A DNA stretch of 64,000 nt, taken from NCBI RefSeq assembly GCF_007828045.1, contig NZ_VITN01000010.1, positions 148,595 through 212,594 of the forward strand. The letters run 5' to 3'. The DNA comes from Nitrospirillum amazonense (GTDB taxonomy: Bacteria; Pseudomonadota; Alphaproteobacteria; Azospirillales; Azospirillaceae). The notes under the pieces were generated by a model. The model was not told the origin of the DNA, ran no database searches, and saw only the letters and a program-made list of their open reading frames with translations. Shown in pieces: positions 34,091 through 43,057 of the stretch (position 1 is the stretch's first letter; every line of letters starts with the position of its first letter). The position numbers were made by a program, and so were the translations under genes.

Positions 34091-35362
34091 ATGCGTCGCG
34101 TCGTCATCACCGGTCTCGGGTTGGTTACCCCTCTGGGAACGGGCGTTGAGCACTCGTGGAAACAGCTGCTCGACGGCAAGTCGGGTATCCGCGCCATCGA
34201 CACCTTCGACGTGTCCGACCTGCCGGCCAAGATCGGCGGCATGGTTCCCCGGGGCGACGGCACCAACGGCACCTTCAACCCCGATCTGTCGGTCCCGCCC
34301 AAGGACCAGAAGAAGATGGACGACTTCATCATCTACGGCGTCGCCGCGGCGGCCGAGGCGGTGAAGGACAGCGGCTGGGAGCCGCAGTCGGAAGAAGATC
34401 GTGAGCGCACCGGCGTCATGATCGGCTCCGGCATCGGCGGCCTGTCATCCATCTACGAAACATCGCTGCTGCTGGCCGAAAAAGGCCCGCGCCGCATCTC
34501 CCCCTTCTTCATCCCGTCGGCCCTGATCAACCTGGTCTCCGGCCACGTGTCGATCATCCATGGCTTCAAGGGCCCGAACCACTCGGCCGTCACCGCCTGC
34601 TCCACCGGGGCGCACGCCATTGGCGACGCCGCCCGCCTGATCATGTGGGATGACTGCGACGTCATGGTCGCCGGCGGCGCCGAGGCCGCGATCAACCGCC
34701 TGGGCGTGGCCGGCTTCGCCGCCGCCCGTGCGCTGTCCACCGGCTTCAACGAGACGCCGGAGAAGGCCTCGCGTCCCTACGACAAGGACCGTGACGGCTT
34801 CGTCATGGGCGAGGGCGCCGGCGTCGTCGTCCTGGAGGAACTGGAGCACGCCAAGGCCCGCGGCGCCAAGATTTACGCCGAGGTCGTGGGCTACGGCCTG
34901 TCGGGCGACGCCCACCACATCACCGCCCCGGCGGATGACGGCAATGGCGGATACCGCTCCATGGCCATGGCGCTGAAGCGCGCCGGCATGACCCCGGCCG
35001 ACATCGATTACGTCAACGCCCACGGCACCTCCACCCCCCTGGGCGATCTGATCGAGCTGGGCGCCGTGAAGCGCCTGTTCGGCGAGGCGTTGAGCACCGC
35101 CTCCATGTCCTCCACCAAGTCGGCCACCGGCCACCTGCTGGGGGCGGCGGGCGCCATCGAGGCGATCTTCTCCGTGCTCGCCATCCGCGACCAGGAAGTG
35201 CCGCCGACGCTGAATCTGGACAACCCGTCCGATGAGTGCGCCGGTGTCGACCTGGTGCCGCACAAGTCCAAGAAGCGCCGCGTGCGGGCCGCGCTCTCGA
35301 ACTCCTTCGGGTTCGGCGGCACCAACGCCTCGCTGATCGTCAAGGAATACACCGGCTCGTGA
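34091..35362 (+). CDS. fabF: 3-oxoacyl-ACP synthase II
   Basis: A 423-residue condensing enzyme that extends acyl-ACP with malonyl-ACP. The Cys-His-His triad is complete: Cys170 in AVTACSTGAHAIG, His311 in VNAHGTSTPLGD and His348 in SATGHLLGAAG. Other landmarks are MRRVVITGLGLVTPLGTGVE at the start and NSFGFGGTNASLI at the end. Length is slightly above the E. coli enzyme because of a short insertion near residues 60-75. It overlaps mltG by GTGA. Confidence 0.97.
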   Translation: MRRVVITGLGLVTPLGTGVEHSWKQLLDGKSGIRAIDTFDVSDLPAKIGGMVPRGDGTNGTFNPDLSVPPKDQKKMDDFIIYGVAAAAEAVKDSGWEPQSEEDRERTGVMIGSGIGGLSSIYETSLLLAEKGPRRISPFFIPSALINLVSGHVSIIHGFKGPNHSAVTACSTGAHAIGDAARLIMWDDCDVMVAGGAEAAINRLGVAGFAAARALSTGFNETPEKASRPYDKDRDGFVMGEGAGVVVLEELEHAKARGAKIYAEVVGYGLSGDAHHITAPADDGNGGYRSMAMALKRAGMTPADIDYVNAHGTSTPLGDLIELGAVKRLFGEALSTASMSSTKSATGHLLGAAGAIEAIFSVLAIRDQEVPPTLNLDNPSDECAGVDLVPHKSKKRRVRAALSNSFGFGGTNASLIVKEYTGS

Positions 35363-36396
35363 CCGACAAGGTTCCGGCCCCGGGACCCAAATCCCGGCCC
35401 GCGTCTTCCCTGGGCCGCCGTCTGTTTCAGGCGGCGGCCTTGGCCGTTCTGGTGTCGGCCGCGCTGGCCTGGGTCGGCTATCACCGCTATGCCGATCCGG
35501 GCCCTCTGTCCCAGGACAGCACCGTTATCGTCTCCTCGCGCGGCGGCTTGCAGGCCATGGGGCAGAGTCTGGCTGAGGCCGGTGTGGTGCGTGGCGACAT
35601 CGACTTCGTCGCGGCTGTGCGTATCAGCAGCGCGCTGGGTGTGGGCAGCCAGGTGCTGAGGCCCGGCGAATACGCCTTTCCGGCCCATGTCTCGCTAAAG
35701 GACACGGTTGCCCTGCTGCGCAGCGGCAAGACCGTGGTCCATCGCTTGACCATACCCGAAGGCCTGACCTCCGCCCAGATCGTGGCGCTGATCGAGGCGG
35801 AACCCGCCCTGTCCGGCGCCATCACGGAAAAGCCGGCGGAAGGCAGCCTGCTGCCCGAAACCTATTTCTTCGGGCTGAACTATGGCCGCGCGCAGATGGT
35901 GGAGCGCATGCAGGCCGCCATGCGCAAGACGGTGGACGAGATCTGGGTCGGCCGCGCGGCGGGTGTCGCCCTGAAGTCACCAGAGGAGATGGTGGCCCTG
36001 GCCTCGCTGGTGGAGAAGGAAACGGGCGTGCCGGCCGAGCGGCCGCATATCGCCGCCGTGTTCTACAACCGCCTGCGCTTGGGCATGCGCCTGCAGTCCG
36101 ACCCGACGGTCATCTATATCCTGACCAACGGCGCCGGGCCCCTGGGCCGCCCGCTGACCCACGCCGATCTGGCGGTGGCGTCACCATACAACACTTATGC
36201 CGTGGCCGGCCTGCCGCCCGGCCCCATCGCCAACCCGGGGCGCGAGGCCTTGCGGGCCGTGGCCAACCCGCTGACCAGCGACGACCTCTACTTCGTCGCC
36301 AATGGCAGCGGCGGCCACGCCTTCGCCGCCACCTTGGCCGAGCACAACCGCAACGTCGACAAATGGCGCGACCTGCGGGAAAAGGCGCAGCGCTGA
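35359..36396 (+). CDS. mltG: Endolytic murein transglycosylase MltG
   Basis: A 345-residue single-pass inner-membrane protein (membrane helix about residues 20-42) that cuts nascent glycan strands and sets their length. The YceG domain is clear: VLRPGEYAFPAHVS, then RLTIPEGLTSAQIV, EGSLLPETYFF, ALASLVEKETG (catalytic Glu) and LQSDPTVIYIL, with PYNTYAVAGLPPGPIANPG near the end. It starts with GTG overlapping the fabF stop. The fabF-mltG coupling is the usual alphaproteobacterial arrangement. Confidence 0.95.
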   Translation: MTDKVPAPGPKSRPASSLGRRLFQAAALAVLVSAALAWVGYHRYADPGPLSQDSTVIVSSRGGLQAMGQSLAEAGVVRGDIDFVAAVRISSALGVGSQVLRPGEYAFPAHVSLKDTVALLRSGKTVVHRLTIPEGLTSAQIVALIEAEPALSGAITEKPAEGSLLPETYFFGLNYGRAQMVERMQAAMRKTVDEIWVGRAAGVALKSPEEMVALASLVEKETGVPAERPHIAAVFYNRLRLGMRLQSDPTVIYILTNGAGPLGRPLTHADLAVASPYNTYAVAGLPPGPIANPGREALRAVANPLTSDDLYFVANGSGGHAFAATLAEHNRNVDKWRDLREKAQR

Positions 36397-36400
36397 TGTG

Positions 36401-36417
36401 CCGTGCCTCAGGCACGG
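36401..36417 (+). terminator. Short perfect hairpin after mltG
   Basis: CCGTGCC and GGCACGG form a 7-base stem with a 3-base loop, beginning 5 bases after the mltG stop. No T-run follows, so it may stabilise the mRNA end rather than terminate by itself. Confidence 0.4.
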
Positions 36418-36489
36418 TCTCGCTTGGATGCCCAGAGACATTGGGAATTCGGGCACCAGGTCCTTGGTGGGAACCAAGGGGGGGAGAGT

Positions 36490-36726
36490 ATGGTCCACCA
36501 CTGCTGCGACCGCATGGCCGGTGATTTGAATCGGTCCTGCAAGGTACACGCGGATCGTTCAGATTGCCCGGACGCCCTTATCAATCAGGTCCGTGGCGGC
36601 TATGGCATCATTGTGCACGACGGCGGCAGCAGCGTTGTCGAGATAGCTTTTTGTCCATGGTGCGGAACTAAGCTACCGCCAATTGGCGGTCTGGATCTTC
36701 CAAGTCTGCCCAGCGTTGACGAGTAG
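36490..36726 (+). CDS. Small Cys-rich protein, DUF6980-like
   Basis: A 78-residue protein with two Cys clusters. VHHCCDRM stands near the start, and CPWCGTKLP (a zinc-ribbon knuckle) near the end. Between them are DCPDALI and GYGIIVHDGGSSVV. The order CC...CPDALI...IHDGGSS...CPWCG matches a small widely scattered bacterial family that I recall as DUF6980. Its role is unknown; metal binding is likely from the Cys pattern. The ATG at 36490 follows GGGGGGAGAG and gives the family's usual N-terminus. Base composition is clearly lower in GC than its neighbours, which together with its isolation between mltG and the HPP gene suggests horizontal acquisition. Confidence 0.7.
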   Translation: MVHHCCDRMAGDLNRSCKVHADRSDCPDALINQVRGGYGIIVHDGGSSVVEIAFCPWCGTKLPPIGGLDLPSLPSVDE

Positions 36727-36732
36727 TCGTCT

Positions 36733-37791
36733 TTACCCCGCCAGCGCGATGGCCTCATTGCCATAGAGCGCCGACAGCAGGTCGGCGGTGGTGACCATAC
36801 CCACCAGGCGGCCGACCTCGTCCACCACCATGGCTTCATGGGCGCCGGCGGTCATGGCGGGCAGGATGTTGACCACCGGCGTGGTGGCCAGCGCCGTCAC
36901 GGCCGGTTGCACCAGGGGACGGATGCCCTGGCGGGCGGGGACGGTGGCGGGCAGGGGCGGGATGACGCCCAGCAGGCGTCCGCCCTCATCCGTCACCGGC
37001 ACGCTGCGCAGGTGGTAGTCGGCCATCAGGCCACGCACTGTGGCCACCGTGTCCTCTGGCCCCACCGCCACTGGCACGCGGGATCGGATGGCGCCGCAGC
37101 GGATGTCGCCGTGCCGGCGCTGGTAGGCGCGCGCCTCCACCTGGCGGAACACGGCGTCCAGATCGTCGCGGTCCACGTCCAGCTGCTCCCCGTAATGGGC
37201 CAGCACCTGGTCCAGGTCCTCGATGGTGTAGCCGGCGCTGTTGCGGGCGACCTGCGGCTGGGCGGGCGCCACATGGGGATAGCGGTGGCGGGTCAGGTTG
37301 TTGAAGGCCAGGCCCATGGCGATCAGAAGGACCGTGTTCACCGCCACCGGGGTGGCGACGAAGCCGAAGCCCGCCGCCTGGATGGCCGGGCCGCCCAGCA
37401 CGGCCGTCAGGGCCACGGCGCCCCCCGGCGGGTGCAGGCAGCGCAGGCAGGACATGCCCAGGACGGCCAGGGCCACGGCGCAGGCCCCCGCCAGCACCGG
37501 GTCGGGGATCAGCCGCGCGCACAGAACGCCCGCCAGGCCGGACACCACGTTACCGCCGAACACCGCCCAGGGCTGGGCCAGCGGGGTGGCGGGTGCCGCG
37601 AACACCAGCACGCTGGAGGCGCCGATGGGCGCCACCAGATAGGGCAGGCCGGCCGCGTTCCCGCCCAGCCACCACCGGCTGACCAGCGTGGTCAGCAGGA
37701 TGCCCAGCAGGGCGCCGATGAAGATGCGGGCCCGGCCCGACGCCGGCAGGGGCGGCTGGGTGGGGCGGAAGGAACGCAGGTAGGGATGCAT
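36733..37791 (-). CDS. HPP-family membrane protein with CBS domains
   Basis: A 352-residue protein. The first 180 residues are an HPP domain with about four or five membrane helices and the family signature CLRCLHPPGGAVALTA near residue 120. The C-terminal half is a CBS pair (SRVPVAVGPEDTVATVRGLM; HLRSVPVTDEGGRLLGVI; VDEVGRLVGMVTTADLLSAL), likely binding adenine nucleotides. HPP proteins have been linked to nitrite transport in plastids and cyanobacteria, but the role in this kind of bacterium is unproven. No related gene is adjacent; it converges with the small Cys-rich gene. Confidence 0.85.
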   Translation of the reverse strand: MHPYLRSFRPTQPPLPASGRARIFIGALLGILLTTLVSRWWLGGNAAGLPYLVAPIGASSVLVFAAPATPLAQPWAVFGGNVVSGLAGVLCARLIPDPVLAGACAVALAVLGMSCLRCLHPPGGAVALTAVLGGPAIQAAGFGFVATPVAVNTVLLIAMGLAFNNLTRHRYPHVAPAQPQVARNSAGYTIEDLDQVLAHYGEQLDVDRDDLDAVFRQVEARAYQRRHGDIRCGAIRSRVPVAVGPEDTVATVRGLMADYHLRSVPVTDEGGRLLGVIPPLPATVPARQGIRPLVQPAVTALATTPVVNILPAMTAGAHEAMVVDEVGRLVGMVTTADLLSALYGNEAIALAG

Positions 37792-37924
37792 GGGGCGGTA
37801 CAGCCGGCAATTACGCGAATAAAGATGTAGAAAATATCCATCTTACGATGCTTTGATAACACGGGCGCCACGAACCGCAAAGCCGCTGGTCCCATGGAAC
37901 GCGCGGGCCAGCCGTGCTCCATAA

Positions 37925-37957
37925 GAAAAAAGCCCATCCCCCGGGAAGGGGATGGGC
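37925..37957 (-). terminator. Intrinsic terminator after the small periplasmic protein gene
   Basis: On the minus strand GCCCATCCCC pairs with GGGGATGGGC (37948-37957 with 37932-37941) around a 6-base loop, followed by a run of seven T residues. It lies about 105 bases downstream of the gene ending at 38064 and is the strongest intrinsic terminator in this part of the window. Confidence 0.85.
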
Positions 37958-38063
37958 ACGGGCGGACGCTAGGGTAGGGACCGGGTGGATGGGAGCCGCA
38001 CCCGGGCAGTCAAGGACGCCGCCCGATTTCAAGGTTGAGATGAAGGGATGACGCGGACGGCGC

Positions 38064-38441
38064 TCAGTTCAGCGGCGTCTGGGCATGGCTGACCGCCGAT
38101 GCCAGGTGGGCGACGCAGTGGCGGTGGTCGGTGCCGCCGGGGGTGTGGCCCATCTCGGCGCAGGCGCGGGCCTCCGGCACCGGCTGCTGGGCGGCGGCGG
38201 CCTGGGTTTTCAGGCTGTCGACGCAGGCGGCGTAGTCCACGTTGGCCGGGGCCAGGCCCAGCGTGTCGCGGCAGACGCGGCGCGCGGCGTCAGTCTGGGC
38301 GGCCGTGATGGTGATGGCGGGCACTTGGGTGCTTGCCGTGGCGGTCCCTGCCGTGGCGGTGCCGGACGCCTGGGCGGCGCCCAGGGGAAGGGCCAGGGCG
38401 GCCAGAACGGGGATCAGGGCCAGGGTCTTGGTGAAGCGCAT
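38064..38441 (-). CDS. Small periplasmic protein with two Cys-containing repeats
   Basis: A 125-residue exported protein that I cannot assign to a named family. The signal peptide (TLALIPVLAALALPLGAAQA) is followed by a Thr/Ala-rich stretch. Two similar modules follow, each with a pair of Cys: VCRDTLGLAPANVDYAACVD and ACAEMGHTPGGTDHRHCVAH, the second spaced about 47 residues later. The Cys pairs (16 or so apart) suggest disulfide-closed helical hairpins. It is upstream of a strong terminator and downstream of the SulP gene with 36 bases between, so some read-through from the SulP/carbonic anhydrase operon is possible. Confidence 0.65.
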   Translation of the reverse strand: MRFTKTLALIPVLAALALPLGAAQASGTATAGTATASTQVPAITITAAQTDAARRVCRDTLGLAPANVDYAACVDSLKTQAAAAQQPVPEARACAEMGHTPGGTDHRHCVAHLASAVSHAQTPLN

Positions 38442-38477
38442 GGTTTCCTCCTTGTGATGAATGATGTCGGCTGGGGA

Positions 38478-40013
38478 TCAGCCGTGGCTGACTTGCAGTT
38501 TGGCGGCAAATTCCTGGTGGCGGGCGACGGCGCCGTCGTCGATGACCACCCGTTCGCCCTGGCCCCGCCGGCGGTCCATCCAGCCGCTGATCAGCTCAGC
38601 GCAGGTATGGTCCATGAACCAGAGGGAGCGCAGGCGCAGGGTGACGCGCTGGGCGGGGGGCAGGCTCTCCAGCGCCTTGGCCAGGCGGGGAAGCTGCACC
38701 AGGCTGGCGGAACCGGACAGCACCACCTCCCACTCGCCGGCCTCCTTCTCGCGGGTGACCACCAGCAGGCGCAGGCGGCGCACCTGGGGCAGCAACTCGA
38801 TGAGGCTGAGGCCCAGGCCCACCAGCACGCCGGTCAGCAGGTCGGTGGCGACCACGGTGACCAGGGTGGCGGCCCAGATGGCGGCCGGCAGGGCGCCGTA
38901 GCGTTCGAACAAGTGGCGGGCATGGGCCACGCTGACCAGGCGATAACCGGTGACCACCAGCACGCCGGCCAGGGCCGACATGGGGATGGCCCGCAGCAGC
39001 CAGGGCAGCAGGGCGACGGCGCCCAGGATCCACACGCCGTGCAGGATGGTGGAGGCGCGGGTGGTGCCGCCGGCCTGCACATTGGCGGAACTGCGGACGA
39101 TGACGCCGGTCATGGGCAGGGCGCCGGCCAGGCCGCAGAGCAGGTTGCCCACGCCCTGGGCCGTCAGTTCCCGGTTGTAGTTGGTGCGCACGCCGTCGTG
39201 CATGCGGTCCACCGCCGCCGCCGACAGCAGGGTTTCGGCACTGGCGATGAAGGCGATGGCCACCGCCATGACGATCAGCTTGGGCTCGAGCAGGCCGAAG
39301 CCGTTGGCGAAGTCGGGCGGTTGGATGGCGGCCCACAGGCTTTCCGGCACCGCCACCTTGGCCACAGGCAGGTTCAGCAGCGTGGCGGCCAGGGTGGCGG
39401 CGACAACGCCCACCAAGGCGCCCGGCACCAGGCGCAGGCGCTGGGGCCGCACCCATTCCCATACCAGCATGGTGGTGATGGTCAGCAGGCCGATGCCCAG
39501 CGCCGCCTCGGCCGCGTCGCCGCTGAAAGGGAACAGGCCGAAATAGGCGGCGGGCGCGGCCAGGATGTTGGCCAAGCCGCCCGCCTGCGGCTTGGCGTCC
39601 AGCATGACGTGCAACTGGCCCGCCACGATCAGCACCCCGATGCCGGCCAGCATGCCGTGCACCACGGCGGGGGAGATGGCGCGGAACCACTGCCCCAGCT
39701 TCAGCATGCCGGCCGCCATCTGGATCAGGCCGGCCATGATCAGCACGGGTCCCAAGGTGCCGATGCCGGCATCGCGGATCAGTTCGAAGACGATGACGGC
39801 CAGGCCGGCGGCGGGGCCGCTGACCTGCAGGGGCGACCCCGCCAGCAGGCCGACGACGATGCCGCCGATGATGCCGGTGATCAGCCCCTTTTCAGGGGGC
39901 GCCCCGGAGGCGATGGCGATGCCCATGCACAGCGGCATGGCCACCAGGAAGACCACGATGGACGCGGGGAGGTCCCGCGCCAGCGTGGCGGGAAAAAAAC
40001 GCTGCATCATCAC
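38478..40013 (-). CDS. SulP-family anion transporter with divergent STAS domain
   Basis: A 511-residue inner-membrane SulP protein, about 12-14 hydrophobic segments. Key segments are LPASIVVFLVAMPLCMGIAI, LQVSGPAAGLAVIVFELI, and FIASAETLLSAAAVDRMHDG. The C-terminal 110 residues form a reduced STAS-like domain (EVVLSGSASLVQLPRLAKAL; VTLRLRSLWFMDHTCAELI) without an obvious conserved phosphorylatable Ser. SulP proteins carry sulfate, bicarbonate or other anions. The carbonic anhydrase gene immediately upstream (6-base gap) makes bicarbonate the natural inference. Confidence 0.88.
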   Translation of the reverse strand: MMMQRFFPATLARDLPASIVVFLVAMPLCMGIAIASGAPPEKGLITGIIGGIVVGLLAGSPLQVSGPAAGLAVIVFELIRDAGIGTLGPVLIMAGLIQMAAGMLKLGQWFRAISPAVVHGMLAGIGVLIVAGQLHVMLDAKPQAGGLANILAAPAAYFGLFPFSGDAAEAALGIGLLTITTMLVWEWVRPQRLRLVPGALVGVVAATLAATLLNLPVAKVAVPESLWAAIQPPDFANGFGLLEPKLIVMAVAIAFIASAETLLSAAAVDRMHDGVRTNYNRELTAQGVGNLLCGLAGALPMTGVIVRSSANVQAGGTTRASTILHGVWILGAVALLPWLLRAIPMSALAGVLVVTGYRLVSVAHARHLFERYGALPAAIWAATLVTVVATDLLTGVLVGLGLSLIELLPQVRRLRLLVVTREKEAGEWEVVLSGSASLVQLPRLAKALESLPPAQRVTLRLRSLWFMDHTCAELISGWMDRRRGQGERVVIDDGAVARHQEFAAKLQVSHG

Positions 40014-40019
40014 GCTCCC

Positions 40020-40736
40020 TTACTCGGCCGCGGTGACGTGATGGGCGTGCTGGGCGCAGCAGGGGTCGGCCACCACGCGGCGCGTGCCGCGCACGGCCAC
40101 CTGAAGGGTCTGGTTCTTGTCGCCCACGGGCAGGAACTTCCCCGTCTCGCCATCCAGGGCCAGAATGTGGCCGTTCTCCAGGTCGAAGAACCAGCCGTGC
40201 AGGTTCAACTGCCCGGCGGCGAGCTTGGCGGCGACGGAGGGATGGCTGCGCAGGTGGTTCAGCTGCGCCACCACGTTTTCCATGGCCAGCACGCGGGCGG
40301 CCTCCGCCTCCGGCAGCAGGCTGTAGGCCTCGCGCAGCACATGGCGGGCGCTTTCGGCGTGGCGCAGCCAGGCGGCCACGTTGGGCATGTCCGCCAGCGC
40401 CTCGGGCTTCAGCAGGGCCTTCATGGCGCCGCAGTCGGAATGGCCGCAGACGACGATGTCGTTCACGCCCAGGCCCACCACCGCGTATTCGATCGCGGAG
40501 GAGACGCCGCCGTTCATCTGGCTGAAGGGGGGGACGATGTTGCCGGCGTTGCGGCAGACGAACATCTCGCCCGGGCCGCTCTGGGTAATGATCTCCGGCA
40601 CCACGCGGCTGTCGGCGCAGGAGATCACCAGGGCCTTGGGCTGCTGCCCGTGGTGGGCCAGCTTGCGGTACAGCGACCGCTGTTCGGGGAAGACAACAGA
40701 TCGGAAGTGCGACACGCCGTCGATGATGCTGTCCAT
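40020..40736 (-). CDS. Beta-class carbonic anhydrase
   Basis: A 238-residue zinc enzyme interconverting CO2 and bicarbonate. The zinc ligands are Cys40 and the Asp/Arg pair in CADSR, then His99 and Cys102 in CGHSDCG. The usual VCRNAGNIVPPF strand is also present. The C-terminal extension ending AHHVTAAE is slightly longer than in typical members. The ATG at 40736, with GAGGG upstream, is preferred over a TTG seven codons earlier. It heads an operon with the SulP gene, forming a bicarbonate supply module. Confidence 0.93.
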   Translation of the reverse strand: MDSIIDGVSHFRSVVFPEQRSLYRKLAHHGQQPKALVISCADSRVVPEIITQSGPGEMFVCRNAGNIVPPFSQMNGGVSSAIEYAVVGLGVNDIVVCGHSDCGAMKALLKPEALADMPNVAAWLRHAESARHVLREAYSLLPEAEAARVLAMENVVAQLNHLRSHPSVAAKLAAGQLNLHGWFFDLENGHILALDGETGKFLPVGDKNQTLQVAVRGTRRVVADPCCAQHAHHVTAAE

Positions 40737-40864
40737 GATGGAAACCCTCGCGTTCAAGTCGATGATCCCCGGCCGGACGGTGGGGGCGAAGGGCGCCTGA
40801 AACCACCGTCCCCGTTGGGGGCCATCAAGACTTAAGGCCTGAGTTTTTCCCGGATACGTTTCGA

Positions 40865-42253
40865 TTATGACAAAGTGTGTCTGCCGACCTTTTGCGTCGG
40901 ATCATCCCGTTTCGGAATCGTAATGATGACCGAAAGCCCGCCCTCCGCCCGGTTGTTCAGGGTGATGGTGCCGCCCTCGCGCGTCACCGCCTGGCGCGCG
41001 ATGGTCAGGCCCAGGCCGGTGCCGCCGGTCCCCCGGTTGCGGGATTCCTCCAGCCGATGAAAGGGTTCGAACACCGTCTCGAACTGCGCTTCGGGGATGC
41101 CCGGGCCATCATCGCTGATGGTGATGACGGCGTTATTGCCCGTGTCGCGCACCGTCACCCGGGCCGTGCCGCCATAGGCGATGGCGTTGTTGATGATGTT
41201 GGAAAAGGCCCGGCGCATGCCCAGCGGCCGCAGGGCCAGGGGCAGGCGCTCCGGCCCCTCATAGCTGGCGACATGGCCGGCGTCGGTGGCATTGTCCACC
41301 AGGGTGGACAGCAAGGCCGGCAGGTCGGTGCGGCGCGGCTTTTCCGGATCCTCCTCACCGCCCAGATAGTCCAGCAGGTCGTTGACCATGCCCTCCATCT
41401 CATCCAGGTCGCTGTCGAAGGCGGCACGGTCCTCGGTATTGGGCAGAAAGCCGGCGCGCAGGCGCAGGCGGCCGATGGGCGTGCGCAGGTCGTGGGAGAC
41501 GGCGGCCAGGGCTTCCGTCCGGCTGGCGATCAGGCGGTCAATGCGCCGCTGCATGGCGTTGAAGGCCTGGGCGACATGCCGGATCTCCTGCGGGCCCCGC
41601 GTGGGGATGAAGACCGGCGGGCCGTTGCCCACCGCGTCCGCCGCCTTGACCAGCATCTTCAGGGGCGATGCCAGGGTCTGCACCAGGAACAGGGCCATCA
41701 GCAGCACACCGATGGACAGCAAGGCGATGGAACCCAGCTGGGCATAGATGACCGGCACGGTGGACGGCAGATCGGTGACGCCGAAGCGTAGCGTGCTGCC
41801 GTCTAGAAGGCGCACGTCGCCGTCGAACGCCTTCACCGGCGTCCCGGGCCCCGTGCGCAGGCGCAAGTCCATGCCGGCCAGGGCGGCCCGGTGCTCGATC
41901 ATCTCATGGCGCAGCAACCAGCTGGCGGGGTTGTCGCCCTGCACCTCCCGCGCCTGGGCCACATCCACCCAGGTGAATGTCAGGTAGGGGGAGGAGAGGG
42001 AGGAGGCGACATTCCCCCGCCGCGCCGGATCGATGGCGGACAGGACATGGCCCGCCGTCTCCACCTGTTCCGCGATGTGCCAGGTCTGGGTCTCGTCGCC
42101 GTAGTGCTGCTCCGCCTGGCCCAGCACGATGGCGTTGCCGATGACGGCCAGCAGCACCGCGCCGAACAGCACCAGGCCCAGCCGGCCGATCAGGCTGCGC
42201 GGCCAGAGATGGCTCCAGTGATGGCCCCGGCGATGGATGCCGAGCCGGGTCAC
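40865..42253 (-). CDS. Sensor histidine kinase (EnvZ-like)
   Basis: A 462-residue inner-membrane kinase. Two membrane segments (about 23-46 and 170-195) enclose a periplasmic sensor region of about 120 residues. A HAMP linker (LASPLKMLVKAADAVGNG) leads to the phosphoacceptor box ALAAVSHDLRTPIGRLRLRA (His near residue 249). The ATP-binding boxes follow: N box AFSNIINNAIAYG, G1 ISDDGPGIP, F box VFEPFHRLE and G2 GTGLGLTIARQA. It starts with a GTG that overlaps the response regulator stop (GTGA). The periplasmic part does not match a sensor I know, so the signal is open. Confidence 0.9.
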   Translation of the reverse strand: MTRLGIHRRGHHWSHLWPRSLIGRLGLVLFGAVLLAVIGNAIVLGQAEQHYGDETQTWHIAEQVETAGHVLSAIDPARRGNVASSLSSPYLTFTWVDVAQAREVQGDNPASWLLRHEMIEHRAALAGMDLRLRTGPGTPVKAFDGDVRLLDGSTLRFGVTDLPSTVPVIYAQLGSIALLSIGVLLMALFLVQTLASPLKMLVKAADAVGNGPPVFIPTRGPQEIRHVAQAFNAMQRRIDRLIASRTEALAAVSHDLRTPIGRLRLRAGFLPNTEDRAAFDSDLDEMEGMVNDLLDYLGGEEDPEKPRRTDLPALLSTLVDNATDAGHVASYEGPERLPLALRPLGMRRAFSNIINNAIAYGGTARVTVRDTGNNAVITISDDGPGIPEAQFETVFEPFHRLEESRNRGTGGTGLGLTIARQAVTREGGTITLNNRAEGGLSVIITIPKRDDPTQKVGRHTLS

Positions 42254-42975
42254 AGCGTCGCCACGTCGGCGGTGAAGATGTAGCCGACGCCGCGTATGGT
42301 GCGGATCAGGCGGTTCTCATCGCCCAGCTTGCGCCGCAGGCGGCTGACCAGCACGTCGATGCTGCGATCGTTCACCTCGCCCAGGCGGGCGCGGGACAGT
42401 TCCAGCAGGCGTTCGCGCCCGATCACGCGCTGGCGGTTCTCAAGGAAGCTGACCAGCAAATCATGCTCCGCCCCCGACAGGTCCACGGCGACGCCATCGG
42501 GGTCGGTCAATTCGCGCCGGCGCCGGTCCAGGCGCCAGCCGGCAAAGACCATGACGTCCTGCGGGGCCGAGCCGATGGACCCGGCGCTGGTGCCGTTATT
42601 CGCGGCGCGGCGCAGCAGGGCGCGGATGCGGGCCAGCAGTTCCTTGGCGCGGAAAGGCTTGGGCACATAGTCGTCGGCGCCCATCTCCAGCCCCAACACC
42701 ATGTCGATCTCCTCGCCGTGGGCGCTGACCATGATGATGGGCACCTGGCTGGCCCGCCGCAGATCCCGGCAGATGTCCAGCCCGCTCTGACCCGGCAGCA
42801 TGACGTCCAGCAATACCAGGTCGAAACTGCCCTGGCCCAGCGCGTCCGCCATCTCGCGGCCGTCGCGCACGCCGATGGCCTCGAACCCGTTTTCCTTGAG
42901 CACACGCAATATCAGGGTGCGCATGGCCGGATCGTCCTCGACCAGCAGGATGCGCGCGATGGATAGGCTGTTCAT
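42250..42975 (-). CDS. OmpR/PhoB-family response regulator
   Basis: A 241-residue regulator. The receiver domain has the acidic pair in LLVEDDPAMR, the phospho-Asp in LVLLDVMLPG and Lys in YVPKPFRAKELLARI. The DNA-binding winged helix occupies the last 100 residues (LSGAEHDLLVSFLENRQRVI; RSIDVLVSRLRRKLGDE; IRTIRGVGYIFT). Alternative Met codons near the start do not affect the domain. It is the first gene of a two-gene operon with the sensor kinase. No obvious target lies on the opposite strand; the nearby SulP/anhydrase operon downstream or the upstream GH gene are possible by position only. Confidence 0.92.
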   Translation of the reverse strand: MNSLSIARILLVEDDPAMRTLILRVLKENGFEAIGVRDGREMADALGQGSFDLVLLDVMLPGQSGLDICRDLRRASQVPIIMVSAHGEEIDMVLGLEMGADDYVPKPFRAKELLARIRALLRRAANNGTSAGSIGSAPQDVMVFAGWRLDRRRRELTDPDGVAVDLSGAEHDLLVSFLENRQRVIGRERLLELSRARLGEVNDRSIDVLVSRLRRKLGDENRLIRTIRGVGYIFTADVATL

Positions 42976-43057
42976 CGGCCTTTAAATAAGGGGCGCGCGC
43001 CGCCTTTCCAGGGGCGGATACCAATCCATGCTGCATATGCACAAGATGGGGGGAGCG

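Noticed and set aside
38085..40835. 916-codon open frame on the plus strand
   Set aside because: Antisense to three real genes (small periplasmic protein, SulP, carbonic anhydrase); no domain and His/Gln/Gly-rich composition.
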